64,000 bases of DNA from Candidatus Zixiibacteriota bacterium (GTDB taxonomy: Bacteria > Zixibacteria > MSB-5A5 > GN15 > FEB-12). The stretch's first letter is position 1, and each line of letters starts with the position of its first letter. The notes below the pieces were generated by a model, which searched no databases, was not told the origin of the DNA, and worked only from the letters and a program-made list of their open reading frames with translations. The DNA is taken from NCBI GenBank assembly GCA_029860345.1, contig JAOUBJ010000010.1:113239-177238 (forward strand). The letters run 5' to 3'. The position numbers and the translations under genes are program-made. Shown in pieces: positions 1-8,813 of the stretch.

Positions 1-649
1 CTTTGGACCCGAAAACCGCCAGTCCGTCATCCCGAAGCGCCGGTGAAGAAAACACACACCAACCAAGCGGATACCACCAGAGTATATTGCCGTCAAGATC
101 AATGCCGAAAGCTCGGAAACTAAGTGCTCCGATATAGATAACACCGTTATCGCCGATAACCGGAGAACCGTAAACCGGCCAATCACCCAGGTTGGTTTTC
201 CATTTCAACTTGCCATAGGTGCCGGAATCTTCAACAGCATACAAGTGCGCATCGAGCGAACCAAAATACAGCGTGCCGTCATCTCCGACAGCCGGGGATG
301 AGTGCACACCCGAGGTCTGTCCATCAGTGTTACCGGAATCGGTCTTGAACTGCCATTTGAGCGAACCGTCGGGGTTGAGAGCATACAAGCTCGAATCGCC
401 GCCGCCGGTGTAGTATCCGCCGGCGCCGATGTAGAGAGTGCCGTTGTGTCCAATGGTCACTGATCCGGTGACTGCATCCTGAGCCTGGAATGTCCAGTAG
501 AGATCGGCCGTGGTCGGTCCGGTATAATCTGAGCGAGCCGTATGTTTGCGGTCATGACGAAACATAGGCCAGGGGCTTTCGGCTGGTGACTGGGCCGGGA
601 TCAAGCCAACCGCTATCAGGATTAGTAGTAGAACGGTGATTCGCTGCAT
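1..649 (-). CDS. Exported PQQ-like beta-propeller repeat protein, 3' end outside window
   Basis: The first 216 residues of a minus-strand gene run off the left edge. The start is ATG at 649-647, preceded by the Shine-Dalgarno-like GGAGTG. Residues 1-20 form a signal peptide (hydrophobic LLLILIAVGLI, then a small-residue cleavage region). The mature part begins SPWPMFRHD, the usual opening of PQQ-like propeller proteins. It then shows blades with the pattern SPAVGDDGTLYFGS and SPVIGDNGVIYIGA and the strand LYALNPDGSLKWQF. Such WD40/PQQ-like propellers sit in the periplasm or on the surface and usually bind partners; no enzymatic PQQ or metal site is visible here. The gene is divergent from pckG. 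The fold assignment is firm and the function unknown. Confidence 0.85.
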   Translation of the reverse strand, partial: MQRITVLLLILIAVGLIPAQSPAESPWPMFRHDRKHTARSDYTGPTTADLYWTFQAQDAVTGSVTIGHNGTLYIGAGGYYTGGGDSSLYALNPDGSLKWQFKTDSGNTDGQTSGVHSSPAVGDDGTLYFGSLDAHLYAVEDSGTYGKLKWKTNLGDWPVYGSPVIGDNGVIYIGALSFRAFGIDLDGNILWWYPLGWCVFSSPALRDDGLAVFGSK

Positions 650-1109
650 ATTTCACTCCGATGAAAGTTTTTTGTCCTGCTATGCGTTCCTTCGCTCAAG
701 AACCGTCAAAGTGGGTCGACAGTTCCATGGCACCGTGTACTTTATCAATCTATTTTATCTACGAACCGAAACAGCTATTCGGTTGGCAGAATGTGAAGGA
801 AACGCCATTGTCCGTCACGGCGTAGGGGGGCAACGAGTTACGGCAGACCCGCAATTGCCCCATATCTGTGTGGGCAGACTATCTTTTACCTAAAGAACAC
901 CTGCGTCTTTGCCTGCACCCAGGTGCCGATTAGGGTCTCTATCTGCAGAGAACAGGCCATCGCCAGATTACCGAATTAGTGAAAAAAGTAACAAGAAAGC
1001 TTGCAGGTGTCAACACAGTGTACTAGATTAACCGTCGTTAACGAAAACAGACTTTGTCAGCCACGTCTGTGTGACCGGCAGGTTTTGACCTGATTTGAGG
1101 AACTGACAG
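650..1109. other. Divergent intergenic region
   Basis: This 460-nt gap separates the beta-propeller gene from the divergent PEP carboxykinase gene. Besides the pckG promoter candidate at 1001-1029 it holds a short inverted repeat, TTAAC-CGTC-GTTAA (1028-1041), at the predicted transcription start, which could be an operator. No convincing gene or repeat family was seen in 650-1000. Confidence 0.5.
1001..1029 (+). promoter_or_regulatory. Candidate sigma70 promoter of pckG
   Basis: TTGCAG (1001-1006), a 17-nt spacer and TAGATT (1024-1029) lie about 80 nt before the PEP carboxykinase start. The inverted repeat TTAAC-CGTC-GTTAA covers the expected +1. Predicted by eye only. Confidence 0.45.
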
Positions 1110-2933
1110 ATGACTACATTAAGTAAGGCTCCCAGCCACACCAAACTGGCGCAGTGGGTCGATGAATGGAAAGAGCTTTGTCAACCGGACGGAGTTTATT
1201 GGTGCAACGGATCCACTGAAGAATATGATGCCATGTTGAATCTTCTTGAGAAAGAAGGCCTGGCCACTAAACTGAATGAGAACAAACGCCCGAATTCATA
1301 TCTGTTCCGTTCGGACCCATCTGATGTGGCACGCGTCGAGAAAAGCACCTACATCGCATCCCAAAATGAGAGCGATGCCGGACCAACCAACAACTGGATA
1401 GACCCATCGCAACTCAAGGATACCATGAGGTCTCTCTACCGGGGTTGCATGAAGGGCCGCACCATGTATGTGATTCCCTTCTCGATGGGACCGGTGGGCT
1501 CGCCTATCGCCAAAGTCGGTATCGAGATTACCGATTCGGCCTACGTCGTCGCCAACATGCACACTATGACACGGGTGGGTGACGCGGTGATGGCGGCTCT
1601 CGGCGCCGACGGTGAATTCATTCCCACCGTGCACTCGGTCGGCAAACCGCTCGCCGAGGGTGAGTCCGACAACGGTGTCTGGCCTTGCGCTCCCCTGGAC
1701 AAAAAGTACATTTCCCATTTCCCGGAAACCCGCGAGATTTGGTCCTACGGCTCCGGCTATGGCGGTAACGCCCTGCTCGGCAAGAAATGTCTCGCTCTTC
1801 GTATTGCTTCGGTGCAGGCGCGCGATGAAGGCTGGCTGGCCGAACACATGCTGATTCTGAAACTGACCAGTCCTGAAGGCAAGGTCCGTTATATTACCGG
1901 TGCTTTCCCGTCAGCCTGTGGGAAAACCAACCTGGCTATGCTCGTCCCGACTGTGCCCGGATGGAAAGTCGAAACGGTCGGCGATGACATCGCTTGGATG
2001 AAATTCGGTGACGACGGTAGGCTGTACGCCATCAATCCGGAAGCCGGCTTCTTCGGCGTCGCGCCGCAGACTTCCATGAAATCGAACGAGTCCGCCATGC
2101 GCTCGGTCGAAAAAGATACTATCTTCACCAACGTCGGGTTGACCGAGGACAAGGACATCTGGTGGGAAGGGATCGGCTATCCGGCTCCCGGTAAACTGAT
2201 CGACTGGCATGGTAACGAGTGGGAGGAGGGCAAAGCCGAAGCTCCAGCAGCCCATCCCAATTCCCGATTCACGGCCAAAGCGGCTAACTGCCCGGTCATC
2301 GCGCCCGAATGGGAAGATCCCAAGGGTGTGCCGATTTCTGCGTTCTTGTTCGGCGGTCGTCGCCCCGGCACGGTGCCGTTGGTCCACCAGGCGTTCGACT
2401 GGAACCACGGTGTCTTCATCGGCTCGATCATGGGTTCCGAAGTCACCGCCGCCGCGCTCGATCTGAAGGCCGGCACGGTGCGTCGTGATCCGTTCGCCAT
2501 GCTGCCCTTCTGTGGCTACCACATGGGTGACTACTTTGCGCACTGGATCAAGATGGGCGCCAAGGCCGACCCTGACAATCTGCCGAAAGTATTTTACGTC
2601 AACTGGTTCAGAAAATCGGCCGACGGTAGTTGGCTATGGCCCGGCTACGGTGAGAACTCGCGCGTGTTGAAGTGGGTCTTTGAGCGTTGCGAAGGAACCG
2701 GTAACGCCGTCGAGACTCCACTTGGTTACATGCCGACCGCGGGCGACATTGATTGCACCGGTCTGGAGAGCGAAGTCTCTGAATCGGCTATGGAAGAACT
2801 TCTGACCGTCGACCGTGAAGGCTGGCTGAAAGAAGTCGAGATGATCAAAGAGCACTTCGCCAGATTCGGAGACAGACTGCCGACCGAACTGGCCGATCAA
2901 CTCAAAGGTCTCGAAGATCGTCTGAAGAAGTAG
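1110..2933 (+). CDS. pckG: Phosphoenolpyruvate carboxykinase (GTP)
   Basis: This is a 607-residue cytosolic enzyme that interconverts oxaloacetate + GTP and phosphoenolpyruvate + GDP + CO2, the entry to gluconeogenesis. The length is typical of the GTP class (the ATP class is about 530 residues and has different motifs). Diagnostic pieces are the substrate-binding stretch [12 protein letters not shown], the kinase-1a/P-loop FPSACGKTN (residues 266-274, with hyper-reactive Cys270 and Lys272) and the metal-binding kinase-2 loop GDDIAWM (291-297). The start ATG has GAGGAACTGACAG upstream. It stands alone with its own promoter. With gap, pgk and tpiA in the same window it fits a gluconeogenic or amino-acid-fed metabolism. 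Confidence 0.98.
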   Translation: MTTLSKAPSHTKLAQWVDEWKELCQPDGVYWCNGSTEEYDAMLNLLEKEGLATKLNENKRPNSYLFRSDPSDVARVEKSTYIASQNESDAGPTNNWIDPSQLKDTMRSLYRGCMKGRTMYVIPFSMGPVGSPIAKVGIEITDSAYVVANMHTMTRVGDAVMAALGADGEFIPTVHSVGKPLAEGESDNGVWPCAPLDKKYISHFPETREIWSYGSGYGGNALLGKKCLALRIASVQARDEGWLAEHMLILKLTSPEGKVRYITGAFPSACGKTNLAMLVPTVPGWKVETVGDDIAWMKFGDDGRLYAINPEAGFFGVAPQTSMKSNESAMRSVEKDTIFTNVGLTEDKDIWWEGIGYPAPGKLIDWHGNEWEEGKAEAPAAHPNSRFTAKAANCPVIAPEWEDPKGVPISAFLFGGRRPGTVPLVHQAFDWNHGVFIGSIMGSEVTAAALDLKAGTVRRDPFAMLPFCGYHMGDYFAHWIKMGAKADPDNLPKVFYVNWFRKSADGSWLWPGYGENSRVLKWVFERCEGTGNAVETPLGYMPTAGDIDCTGLESEVSESAMEELLTVDREGWLKEVEMIKEHFARFGDRLPTELADQLKGLEDRLKK

Positions 2934-3466
2934 CCACATTCATACTGTGTACTGTGCGCGGCGTATGTCCTCATGCGCCGCGCTTTTACTTTGTCACGTG
3001 GGTTCGTCTTCGCCTGCGCGGCGCGGCGTGGACCCGCCTTTTTTTATGTCCACGTCACTCTGATCGCCCTAACCCGTCACCCCGAGCGCAGACGAGGGTC
3101 GCCCAATTGTCAGCCGCCCTACATGTCAGTCATTCCGGGCTTTGACCCGGAATCCATCTCCAGTATTGGTAGAATGGATTCCCGCCCTCGCGGGAATGAC
3201 AAAGGGAGGCGCGGCGTAAGCTGTGCCAATGGGTTGGTGGTCGAGTCTTCAGACTCGGCCACGATACCCGACGCGATCTGAAGATCACGCTGGCACGAGT
3301 TCGTGGAGCATCCCTCGACTCCGCTCGGGATGACACGATCACGCTCGGGACGACATTAATAGCGCGCGAAGCCTGAAAATGTGATTCATCACCCTTCGAC
3401 TGCGCTCAGGGTGACATTGTTGACGCGCGAAGCGCATGTGACCCATTTATGGGCGGCTTGACCGGG
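2934..3466. repeat. Intergenic region packed with palindromic repeats
   Basis: This 533-nt gap between convergent genes has no plausible gene. It contains a GGGTCC/GGACCC-type palindromic repeat (about 2999-3040), a large dRS3-like double hairpin (3131-3199: CATTCCGGGC...GGAATCCA, spacer, TGGATTCCC...GGGAATGA), and two copies of the 24-nt covarying hairpin family (3309-3332 with arms CATCCC/GGGATG; 3390-3413 with arms CACCCT/AGGGTG). One or more of these may end transcription of pckG. Confidence 0.75.
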
Positions 3467-4684
3467 CTATCCCTCCGACGGAGACTGGGAGACTACCGGC
3501 AAGTCGAGTTCGAGTTCTTTGTCTTTGCGGAAACCGAGAACGTAGTCGGCCTGCATCAAAGTATGTATCTCGCGTGTACCTTCGTAGATCGAGGCGCCTT
3601 TGGAGTTGCGGTAGAATCGTTCGACCGGGTATTCATCGGAGAAGCCATAAGCACCATGCACCTGCACGGCATTGGCGGCAGAAGCTTCGGCTTCACGGCA
3701 GGCGATCCATTTGGCCATCGAGGTTGCTTTGGTTGAACGTCTGCCCTGGTTTTTCAGCCAGCCTGCTTTCATCCAGAGATATGTGGAGTACTCATAGCCC
3801 GCTTCCATGTTGGCGATCATCTGCTTGACCAACTGGTGCTCTTCGATATTGACCTCAAACGTCTTGCGCTCTTTGGAATACTTGACACAAGCGTCGCGGC
3901 AAGATTTGATCAACCCGCACGACCCGGCGGCCACGGTGTATCGCCCCTGATCGAGACAGAACATGGCAATCTTAAAGCCTGAACCCTCTTTGTGGACAAG
4001 GTTGGCTGCCGGTACTTTGACGTCCTGCATCGAGATGAATCCGGTGTTGCCTGCACGCACGCCAAGCTTGCCGTGCAACGACCCGGTGGTTACACCAGCC
4101 CATTCGCGTTCGACGATAAAGCAGGAGATACCTGAGTGGTCGCGCCTCTTTTTCTTTTCAGGATCGGTCCAGGCGAAGATCAAAAAATAATCGGCCACGG
4201 CAGCCAGAGAGATCCACATTTTCTCGCCATTGAGAATATAATCGTCGCCGTCTTTTACCGCGGTAGTCTGTAACCCGACAACGTCGGAACCGGCGGCCGG
4301 TTCGGTGAGTCCGAAGGTGGTGATCTTTTCACCTTTTGCGGCGGGGATCAGGTACTTTTGTTTCAACTCTTCTGAGGCCCAGGTCAAGACCGGCAGCGAG
4401 AACAACCCGATATGCACCGACAGCACCACCCGCGCCGCCGTGTCGGCATACTCCATTTCCTCGGAAGCCAAACCCAGCGAAATGTAGTCCATGCCCAGTC
4501 CGCCGTACTGTTCCGGGATGCAAAAGCCAAGCAGGTTGGCCTCAGCCATAGCGGGCAACAGTTGCGGTATAGGTTCCTGTTTGCGGTCGTATTCGACGAT
4601 ATTTGGTGCGACTACTTTTTGGGCAACTTCACGGGCCATGTCACGCACCGCGATTTGATCATCGGTCAGGGAGAAATCTATCAT
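3467..4684 (-). CDS. Acyl-CoA dehydrogenase
   Basis: This 405-residue FAD flavoenzyme catalyses alpha,beta-dehydrogenation of an acyl-CoA and passes electrons to ETF. The N-terminal helical domain begins with DFSLTDDQIAVRDMAREVA. The FAD/substrate-binding beta domain has TTFGLTEPAAGSDV. The C-terminal helical domain has VHGAYGFSDEYPVERFYRN and ends with IYEGTREIH, in which Glu368 is the expected catalytic base at the short/medium-chain position. Chain-length specificity cannot be read. GGAAGG lies 8 nt before the ATG. The ETF-quinone oxidoreductase at 28.7 kb is the logical electron acceptor pathway, though no ETF genes lie in the window. Confidence 0.95.
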   Translation of the reverse strand: MIDFSLTDDQIAVRDMAREVAQKVVAPNIVEYDRKQEPIPQLLPAMAEANLLGFCIPEQYGGLGMDYISLGLASEEMEYADTAARVVLSVHIGLFSLPVLTWASEELKQKYLIPAAKGEKITTFGLTEPAAGSDVVGLQTTAVKDGDDYILNGEKMWISLAAVADYFLIFAWTDPEKKKRRDHSGISCFIVEREWAGVTTGSLHGKLGVRAGNTGFISMQDVKVPAANLVHKEGSGFKIAMFCLDQGRYTVAAGSCGLIKSCRDACVKYSKERKTFEVNIEEHQLVKQMIANMEAGYEYSTYLWMKAGWLKNQGRRSTKATSMAKWIACREAEASAANAVQVHGAYGFSDEYPVERFYRNSKGASIYEGTREIHTLMQADYVLGFRKDKELELDLPVVSQSPSEG

Positions 4685-4726
4685 TGATGGAGCCTTCCAT
4701 AGCTTGGGTCGTTCATATCTCGGCCA

Positions 4727-4755
4727 TATATAGTCAATGGAGTAGGTGTTGTCAA
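4727..4755 (-). promoter_or_regulatory. Sigma70-type promoter of the acyl-CoA dehydrogenase gene
   Basis: On the minus strand TTGACA (4755-4750), a 17-nt spacer and TATATA (4732-4727) lie about 43 nt before the acyl-CoA dehydrogenase ATG. It is a near-consensus housekeeping promoter. Confidence 0.65.
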
Positions 4756-4944
4756 ACGGTGTGAGGTTTTCGAGAGGGTGTTTAGGTGAATGTCGCTACC
4801 GGGACTGTCGAGCTCCTAACGACGCCAATGGCTATGGTTGCTCACAATCTCAAGAGAAGCGGCACGTTCAGAGTGCCGACAGGTCCGGGGTTCCGATCTG
4901 ACGGAACCTACCGGTTTCTGTGTGGAGGAATCTGCGTCGTACGG

Positions 4945-5385
4945 TCAGGGCCGGCCGGCGTGGGATTTTTTCTGCGGTCGATGATTCTTCGGTTGCGGCG
5001 GGTCTTTCGATGGCTCGGCGCCGTTGCCGCCGATTTGCAGCATGTCCGATATCTTTTTCTGATCACAGCCGACAAGCAACAACCTACCCGCTTTGACAAT
5101 CGGTCGACGAAGCAGGGTGTGGTCGGAAGCTACCATTTTGATGATTTCACTCCGAGCGGGCTGTTTACCGTCCAGCTTGAGCTCCTGATAACTTGGCGCC
5201 GAAGTGTTGAGGAAGTGATCTACTTTGAGATGACCAAAAAGCACGGTCAGTTCACGTTCCGACAGTGGGTTCTTGGACAAGTCACGAATCTGGAGAATGA
5301 CTCCTGCATCCTCCATGAACTTTCTGGTTGCAGCACACTTCTCATCCTCTCCATAACTCAAATACAGCGCTCTCTTGGGAGCCAT
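4945..5385 (-). CDS. ArsC/Spx-like thioredoxin-fold protein
   Basis: This 146-residue protein resembles the ArsC/Spx/YffB family, thioredoxin-fold proteins that include arsenate reductases and the Spx regulator. The start has a strong Shine-Dalgarno sequence, AGGAGGTATC-ATG. The N-terminus YLSYGEDEKCAATRKFMEDAG places Cys17 and Arg21-Lys22 as the family's single catalytic Cys followed by Arg-Lys. The region LLRRPIVKAGRLLLVG matches the conserved RPI loop that binds the anion in ArsC. The last 25 or so residues are Pro/Lys-rich and look disordered, which is unusual. No ars operon genes adjoin it, so the substrate is unknown; redox stress or arsenate are both possible. A 13-nt inverted repeat (4836-4848 and 5510-5522) flanks the gene. 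Confidence 0.8.
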   Translation of the reverse strand: MAPKRALYLSYGEDEKCAATRKFMEDAGVILQIRDLSKNPLSERELTVLFGHLKVDHFLNTSAPSYQELKLDGKQPARSEIIKMVASDHTLLRRPIVKAGRLLLVGCDQKKISDMLQIGGNGAEPSKDPPQPKNHRPQKKSHAGRP

Positions 5386-5933
5386 GATACCTCCTGAAAA
5401 CTGTTTCCGTCGGGCTGCATTTGCAGCGCCGAACCTCTAAAGTGAAACCCCTGTTCGCGCCGGCCTTCTTAGTTACCGATACCCCTCGGTAGCCAGCGTG
5501 AATTTTCCAATTGTGAGCAACCGGTTAAGGTCCCACGATCTTGGGAACCTATAAAAACACGTTTCTTCGATCCTTGTCAACAACAATTGTTACTTTTTGT
5601 TTCAATGGAATATACATCCCGGTTGCGGACCGTCCTTTGACCTTAGTCAAGCCGGTTCACCATGTCTGCGAATAATCAACTCAGCGTTCTGTCCGATAGG
5701 TTTTGTTTGCGGACGAAGCGCACTATCAAAAAAGGTGTCACCCCATTTGGAGACTTGTCTGTGTGTTTGAACCTTTCTACCAATATCGGAAAACTTTCAG
5801 ACGGCTTTAGTCAATGGCGTGCCCATCTATTGAACGTATCAACCAGCGCTTTTGTTTCAAAGTTTCTAAGAGTAGTTTCGAGCAATCGGATACCATACCG
5901 GTCTTGGGTATTAAATGGGTACTCGGCCGGCTA
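5386..5933. other. Intergenic region upstream of the ArsC-like gene
   Basis: This 548-nt, relatively AT-rich gap between two minus-strand genes holds a minus-strand TTGACA (around 5580) followed by an AT-rich stretch with TTTATA at non-ideal spacing (about 19 nt). Beyond it is an imperfect palindrome GGTCCCA...TGGGAACC (5529-5549) near the predicted transcription start, a possible operator for the ArsC-like gene. The 193-codon plus-strand frame starting at 5662 overlaps the methyltransferase gene antisense and is not accepted. Nothing else is recognised. Confidence 0.4.
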
Positions 5934-6560
5934 TTACAATCGTACTGCTATACTGACACCGTCTCGCAAGGGAAGGATAGTAGTAAAGAACCGACTATCA
6001 TTGTACAATACTCGCGTAAACTCCTGTATCGCTTTGGTGGTTACATCGGGTTTCTTATCCAACACTCTCCCCGACCAAATCAGATTGTCGGTGATAAACA
6101 AACCATTCTTTTTCAGTCTTGTTGCCACCGCATCGATCACCTTCGGATATCCGTCTTTGTTGATGTCGTTGAAAATAATATCGAACGGTCCATCGTTCTT
6201 CTTGAGAATCCCGAGGGCGTCTCCGACGCGAAACTCAAACTGACTCTGGAGTGCGGCTTTCTTAAAATAGTTGAAGGCCAGGCGCTTGTTACGTTTGTCC
6301 GAATCGACCATCAAGACACTGCCGCGCGATCGTATGGCCATCGAAAACCAATAAGCTGAGTAGCCGAAGCCGGAACCAAGTTCACAAATCTTTCGCGCCT
6401 TGGTTGCGAGAGTCAATTGATAAAGCAATCGCCCCACCAGAGGGCCGACTATTGGGAATTTGTGTTCGGACGCATACTCTTCCATCTCACGAAGTACCGG
6501 CGGGCGCTCCGGTGTTACCGTCTCGAGATACTGATGTATCTTGTCAAACATGCTGGTCAT
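5934..6560 (-). CDS. SAM-dependent O-methyltransferase (class I, CCoAOMT-like)
   Basis: This 208-residue Rossmann-fold methyltransferase belongs to the bacterial catechol/caffeoyl-CoA O-methyltransferase type family. Motif I is ICELGSGFGYSAYWF (SAM-binding glycine loop), followed by VLMVDSDKRN (acidic ribose-binding residue) and FDIIFNDINKDGYPKVIDA, the metal/substrate region (DxxK-Y-like). ITDNLIWSGRV is the typical post-motif strand. The ATG at 6560 is chosen because GGAGAAAT precedes it directly; a frame open 33 codons further upstream lacks a ribosome-binding site. Codon use is more AT-rich than in neighbours, a weak hint of transfer. The acceptor is unknown. Confidence 0.88.
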   Translation of the reverse strand: MTSMFDKIHQYLETVTPERPPVLREMEEYASEHKFPIVGPLVGRLLYQLTLATKARKICELGSGFGYSAYWFSMAIRSRGSVLMVDSDKRNKRLAFNYFKKAALQSQFEFRVGDALGILKKNDGPFDIIFNDINKDGYPKVIDAVATRLKKNGLFITDNLIWSGRVLDKKPDVTTKAIQEFTRVLYNDSRFFTTILPLRDGVSIAVRL

Positions 6561-6861
6561 ATTTCTCCAAAGTTCTAATCTCACTGTGGACCGGACATGG
6601 CCGGTAACACCTTTGCCTGAACTACGAACGAATCTGCGTTTCGTATTTAGGCCTCTCAAAGGATCGCCGGAGAATGCACCTGTTGTATGGAACTTCCCGA
6701 TCGGCCGGTCAAGGTACGACCTGAATATATACGCCTTTCTCGATCCCGCAACCGATTTTCTGTGCGGTTAACGAATTTCCTTCGCGGAACTTGATTTATT
6801 TCAGGGCCGATCATAGTTTGAAACAAAGAAACCTGTGTTTTACAACTATGAGGTAATCGGT

Positions 6862-8439
6862 TTGACTTTAACCACGTCGATACGACTGTTTTTCATGGCG
6901 TCAATCGGTTTGATACTGACGAACTGCTCAACCCGGTCATACCTGCCGGACGAGGTAGCTCTGGCTATCGATGCAGCCGGTGACAACGGCTCGGAATTGA
7001 AGAGTGTAATCGCCCATTACCAAGCCTCGGACGACTCGCTCAAACTCCGGGCGGCCTTCTTTCTTATCGGTAACATGGAAGGACACGGCTGGGCCACATA
7101 CGATCTGGTCGACACGGTGGGCAACGAGATTGCCTTCGATGTAAGCCTTTTCCCGAACTATGATTCTCTGACCAGTGCCTTCGCCACGCTGGAAGCTGAG
7201 TATGGTGTCCTCGATTTTGAGAAGAACGACTTACAGCCGGACCTTGAGACGGTGAGCGCCGACCATCTCATCAGTCAGATCGATTTGGCCTTTCGTGCCT
7301 GGCGCGAGCGACCATGGGCGGAGCATCTGTCGTTCGATGATTTTTGTCAGTATGTGCTGCCATACCGGGGTAGTAACGAACCGCTGGAACCATGGCGAGC
7401 CATGTTCTTTGACAAGTATTCAGACCTGGCCGACCGCATGATCGATTCCACCGACCCGGTCGAGGCGGCTTGTTTGATCAACGACGACGTCATGACTTTT
7501 TTCACATTCGATCCTCGTTACTACTACCATCCGACCGATCTGGGTCTGACCGAGATGCTGCAAACGGGTGTCGGACGATGCGAAGACATGACCAATATTA
7601 CGATATACGCCATGCGGGCCAATGGGCTGGCCGTGACCTCAGACTACACACCGGCCTGGGCCGATGCCGGTAACAATCATGCCTGGAACGCCATCATTGC
7701 AGCCGACGGCAGCGCCATACCTTTTATGGGGGCGGAGAAAAACCCCCGCAAGTATGAGCTGGGTCACCGTCCGGCCAAAGTGTATCGCAAGACATTCAGC
7801 CATCAGAGAGAGAACCTGGTTTTTCAAGAACACAAACAGGAAAAACTGCCGGCCTGGTTGGGTGGCAAAAGCTATGTAGACGTTACTGCTTCGTATCAGA
7901 CGGACCTGTTGGATCGTATCGAGACCCAACTGGAGATACCGGCGCCGGATTCTGTCGACATTGCATATCTGTGTGTCTTTAACTCGGGCGAGTGGAAGCC
8001 GATAGACTGGGCCAGAGTAATGAGCCATCAAGCGGTGTTCAGCAATGTGCGCGGCAACCTATTGTACCTACCGGCATTCTATATCAATGAAGAAGTAGTC
8101 CCCTACGGTCCGCCCTTTGTGAACGACTCCGAAAATAAATCTCGACAGTTTAGGTCGGTGTCCGATGCAACCATTACCCTCAGCCTCACCTCCACCACTC
8201 GACGCAAACAGGTAGCCTCCACCGACGGAATCGAGAGATCGTATCTCACAGCCGGTGTTGAGTACGAACTATTCTACTGGGACGATGAGTGGGAATCGTT
8301 GGGCAAGGCGGTATCGAGCGAAAAACCGTTGCTGTTCGACAACGTTCCGGTCGGAACCCTTTACTGGTTGGTGGCCGAAGGGTCCGATCGTGACGAGCGA
8401 CCGTTTTCATGGGAGGATGGCGCTCAACGATGGTGGTAG
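6862..8439 (+). CDS. Transglutaminase-like lipoprotein
   Basis: This is a 525-residue predicted lipoprotein. The TTG start at 6862 has GAGG 8 nt upstream; a GTG at 6835 would add 9 residues without a better site. The N-terminus is a signal sequence ending LTN-Cys22, a lipobox with unusual Asn at -1. Cys240 in TGVGRCEDMTN and His273 in NNHAWNAI form the start of a transglutaminase/papain-like Cys-His-Asp site; the Asp is probably the one shortly after, in AADGSAIPF. About 200 residues before it are helical and about 180 after it are beta-rich. Similar lipoproteins are widespread in Bacteroidetes-type bacteria and may act as peptidases or amidases in the envelope; the substrate is unknown. The stop codon is immediately followed by an interspersed repeat. 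Confidence 0.82.
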   Translation: MTLTTSIRLFFMASIGLILTNCSTRSYLPDEVALAIDAAGDNGSELKSVIAHYQASDDSLKLRAAFFLIGNMEGHGWATYDLVDTVGNEIAFDVSLFPNYDSLTSAFATLEAEYGVLDFEKNDLQPDLETVSADHLISQIDLAFRAWRERPWAEHLSFDDFCQYVLPYRGSNEPLEPWRAMFFDKYSDLADRMIDSTDPVEAACLINDDVMTFFTFDPRYYYHPTDLGLTEMLQTGVGRCEDMTNITIYAMRANGLAVTSDYTPAWADAGNNHAWNAIIAADGSAIPFMGAEKNPRKYELGHRPAKVYRKTFSHQRENLVFQEHKQEKLPAWLGGKSYVDVTASYQTDLLDRIETQLEIPAPDSVDIAYLCVFNSGEWKPIDWARVMSHQAVFSNVRGNLLYLPAFYINEEVVPYGPPFVNDSENKSRQFRSVSDATITLSLTSTTRRKQVASTDGIERSYLTAGVEYELFYWDDEWESLGKAVSSEKPLLFDNVPVGTLYWLVAEGSDRDERPFSWEDGAQRWW

Positions 8440-8637
8440 TGCTATCAGGCGCGTCGCCTGTCGTTCTGTTGTGTCTGGTCCTGAACGCGCCTAAGGCGTG
8501 GTCAGGACCCTGCGAAACCACATTACTACACAGCCTGAAAGTTTGCGACGGCCACCGGCCGCTCTGTGGCTAGCAGAGTGAACCTCTGTGGCTAGCAGAG
8601 TGAGTCGACCAAGTTGTACATTTTTCTCAAAAACCGC
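8439..8637. repeat. Composite of interspersed and tandem palindromic repeats
   Basis: Directly at the stop codon begins a copy of the palindrome TGCT-TCAGGCG-TCGCCTG-CG (8439-8465) that also occurs at 44438-44463 and inside the gene at 17377. It is followed by a remnant of the 171-bp MITE-like family (about 8475-8536, ending TACACAGCCT). After these come two tandem 20-nt units with a 22-nt period (8562-8581 and 8584-8603), each a small hairpin CTCTG-TGGCTAG-CAGAG. No gene is present. Confidence 0.7.
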
Positions 8638-8667
8638 TTGACAGTAGGGCAAATCGGCAGCTATCAT
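8638..8667 (+). promoter_or_regulatory. Candidate sigma70 promoter of the 1284-residue secreted protein
   Basis: TTGACA (8638-8643), 18 nt, TATCAT (8662-8667). The predicted leader of about 140 nt contains a small hairpin TCAGTG-N6-CACTGA (8677-8694). Confidence 0.55.
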
Positions 8668-8813
8668 AAAAGTCACTCAGTGTCTCAGCACTGAACTCGA
8701 TCGCAGGCAAAGGATTTACGAAGAACAATTTACGCTTTTCTCGCGTGGGACAATTTGGCTCGTGGCCAATGACTTCCATGTGAGGGCCTAACCTGTTTGA
8801 GAGGAGGGTTATT

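Noticed and set aside
5662..6243. 193-codon plus-strand frame
   Set aside because: It overlaps the O-methyltransferase gene antisense and lacks a ribosome-binding site and motifs.
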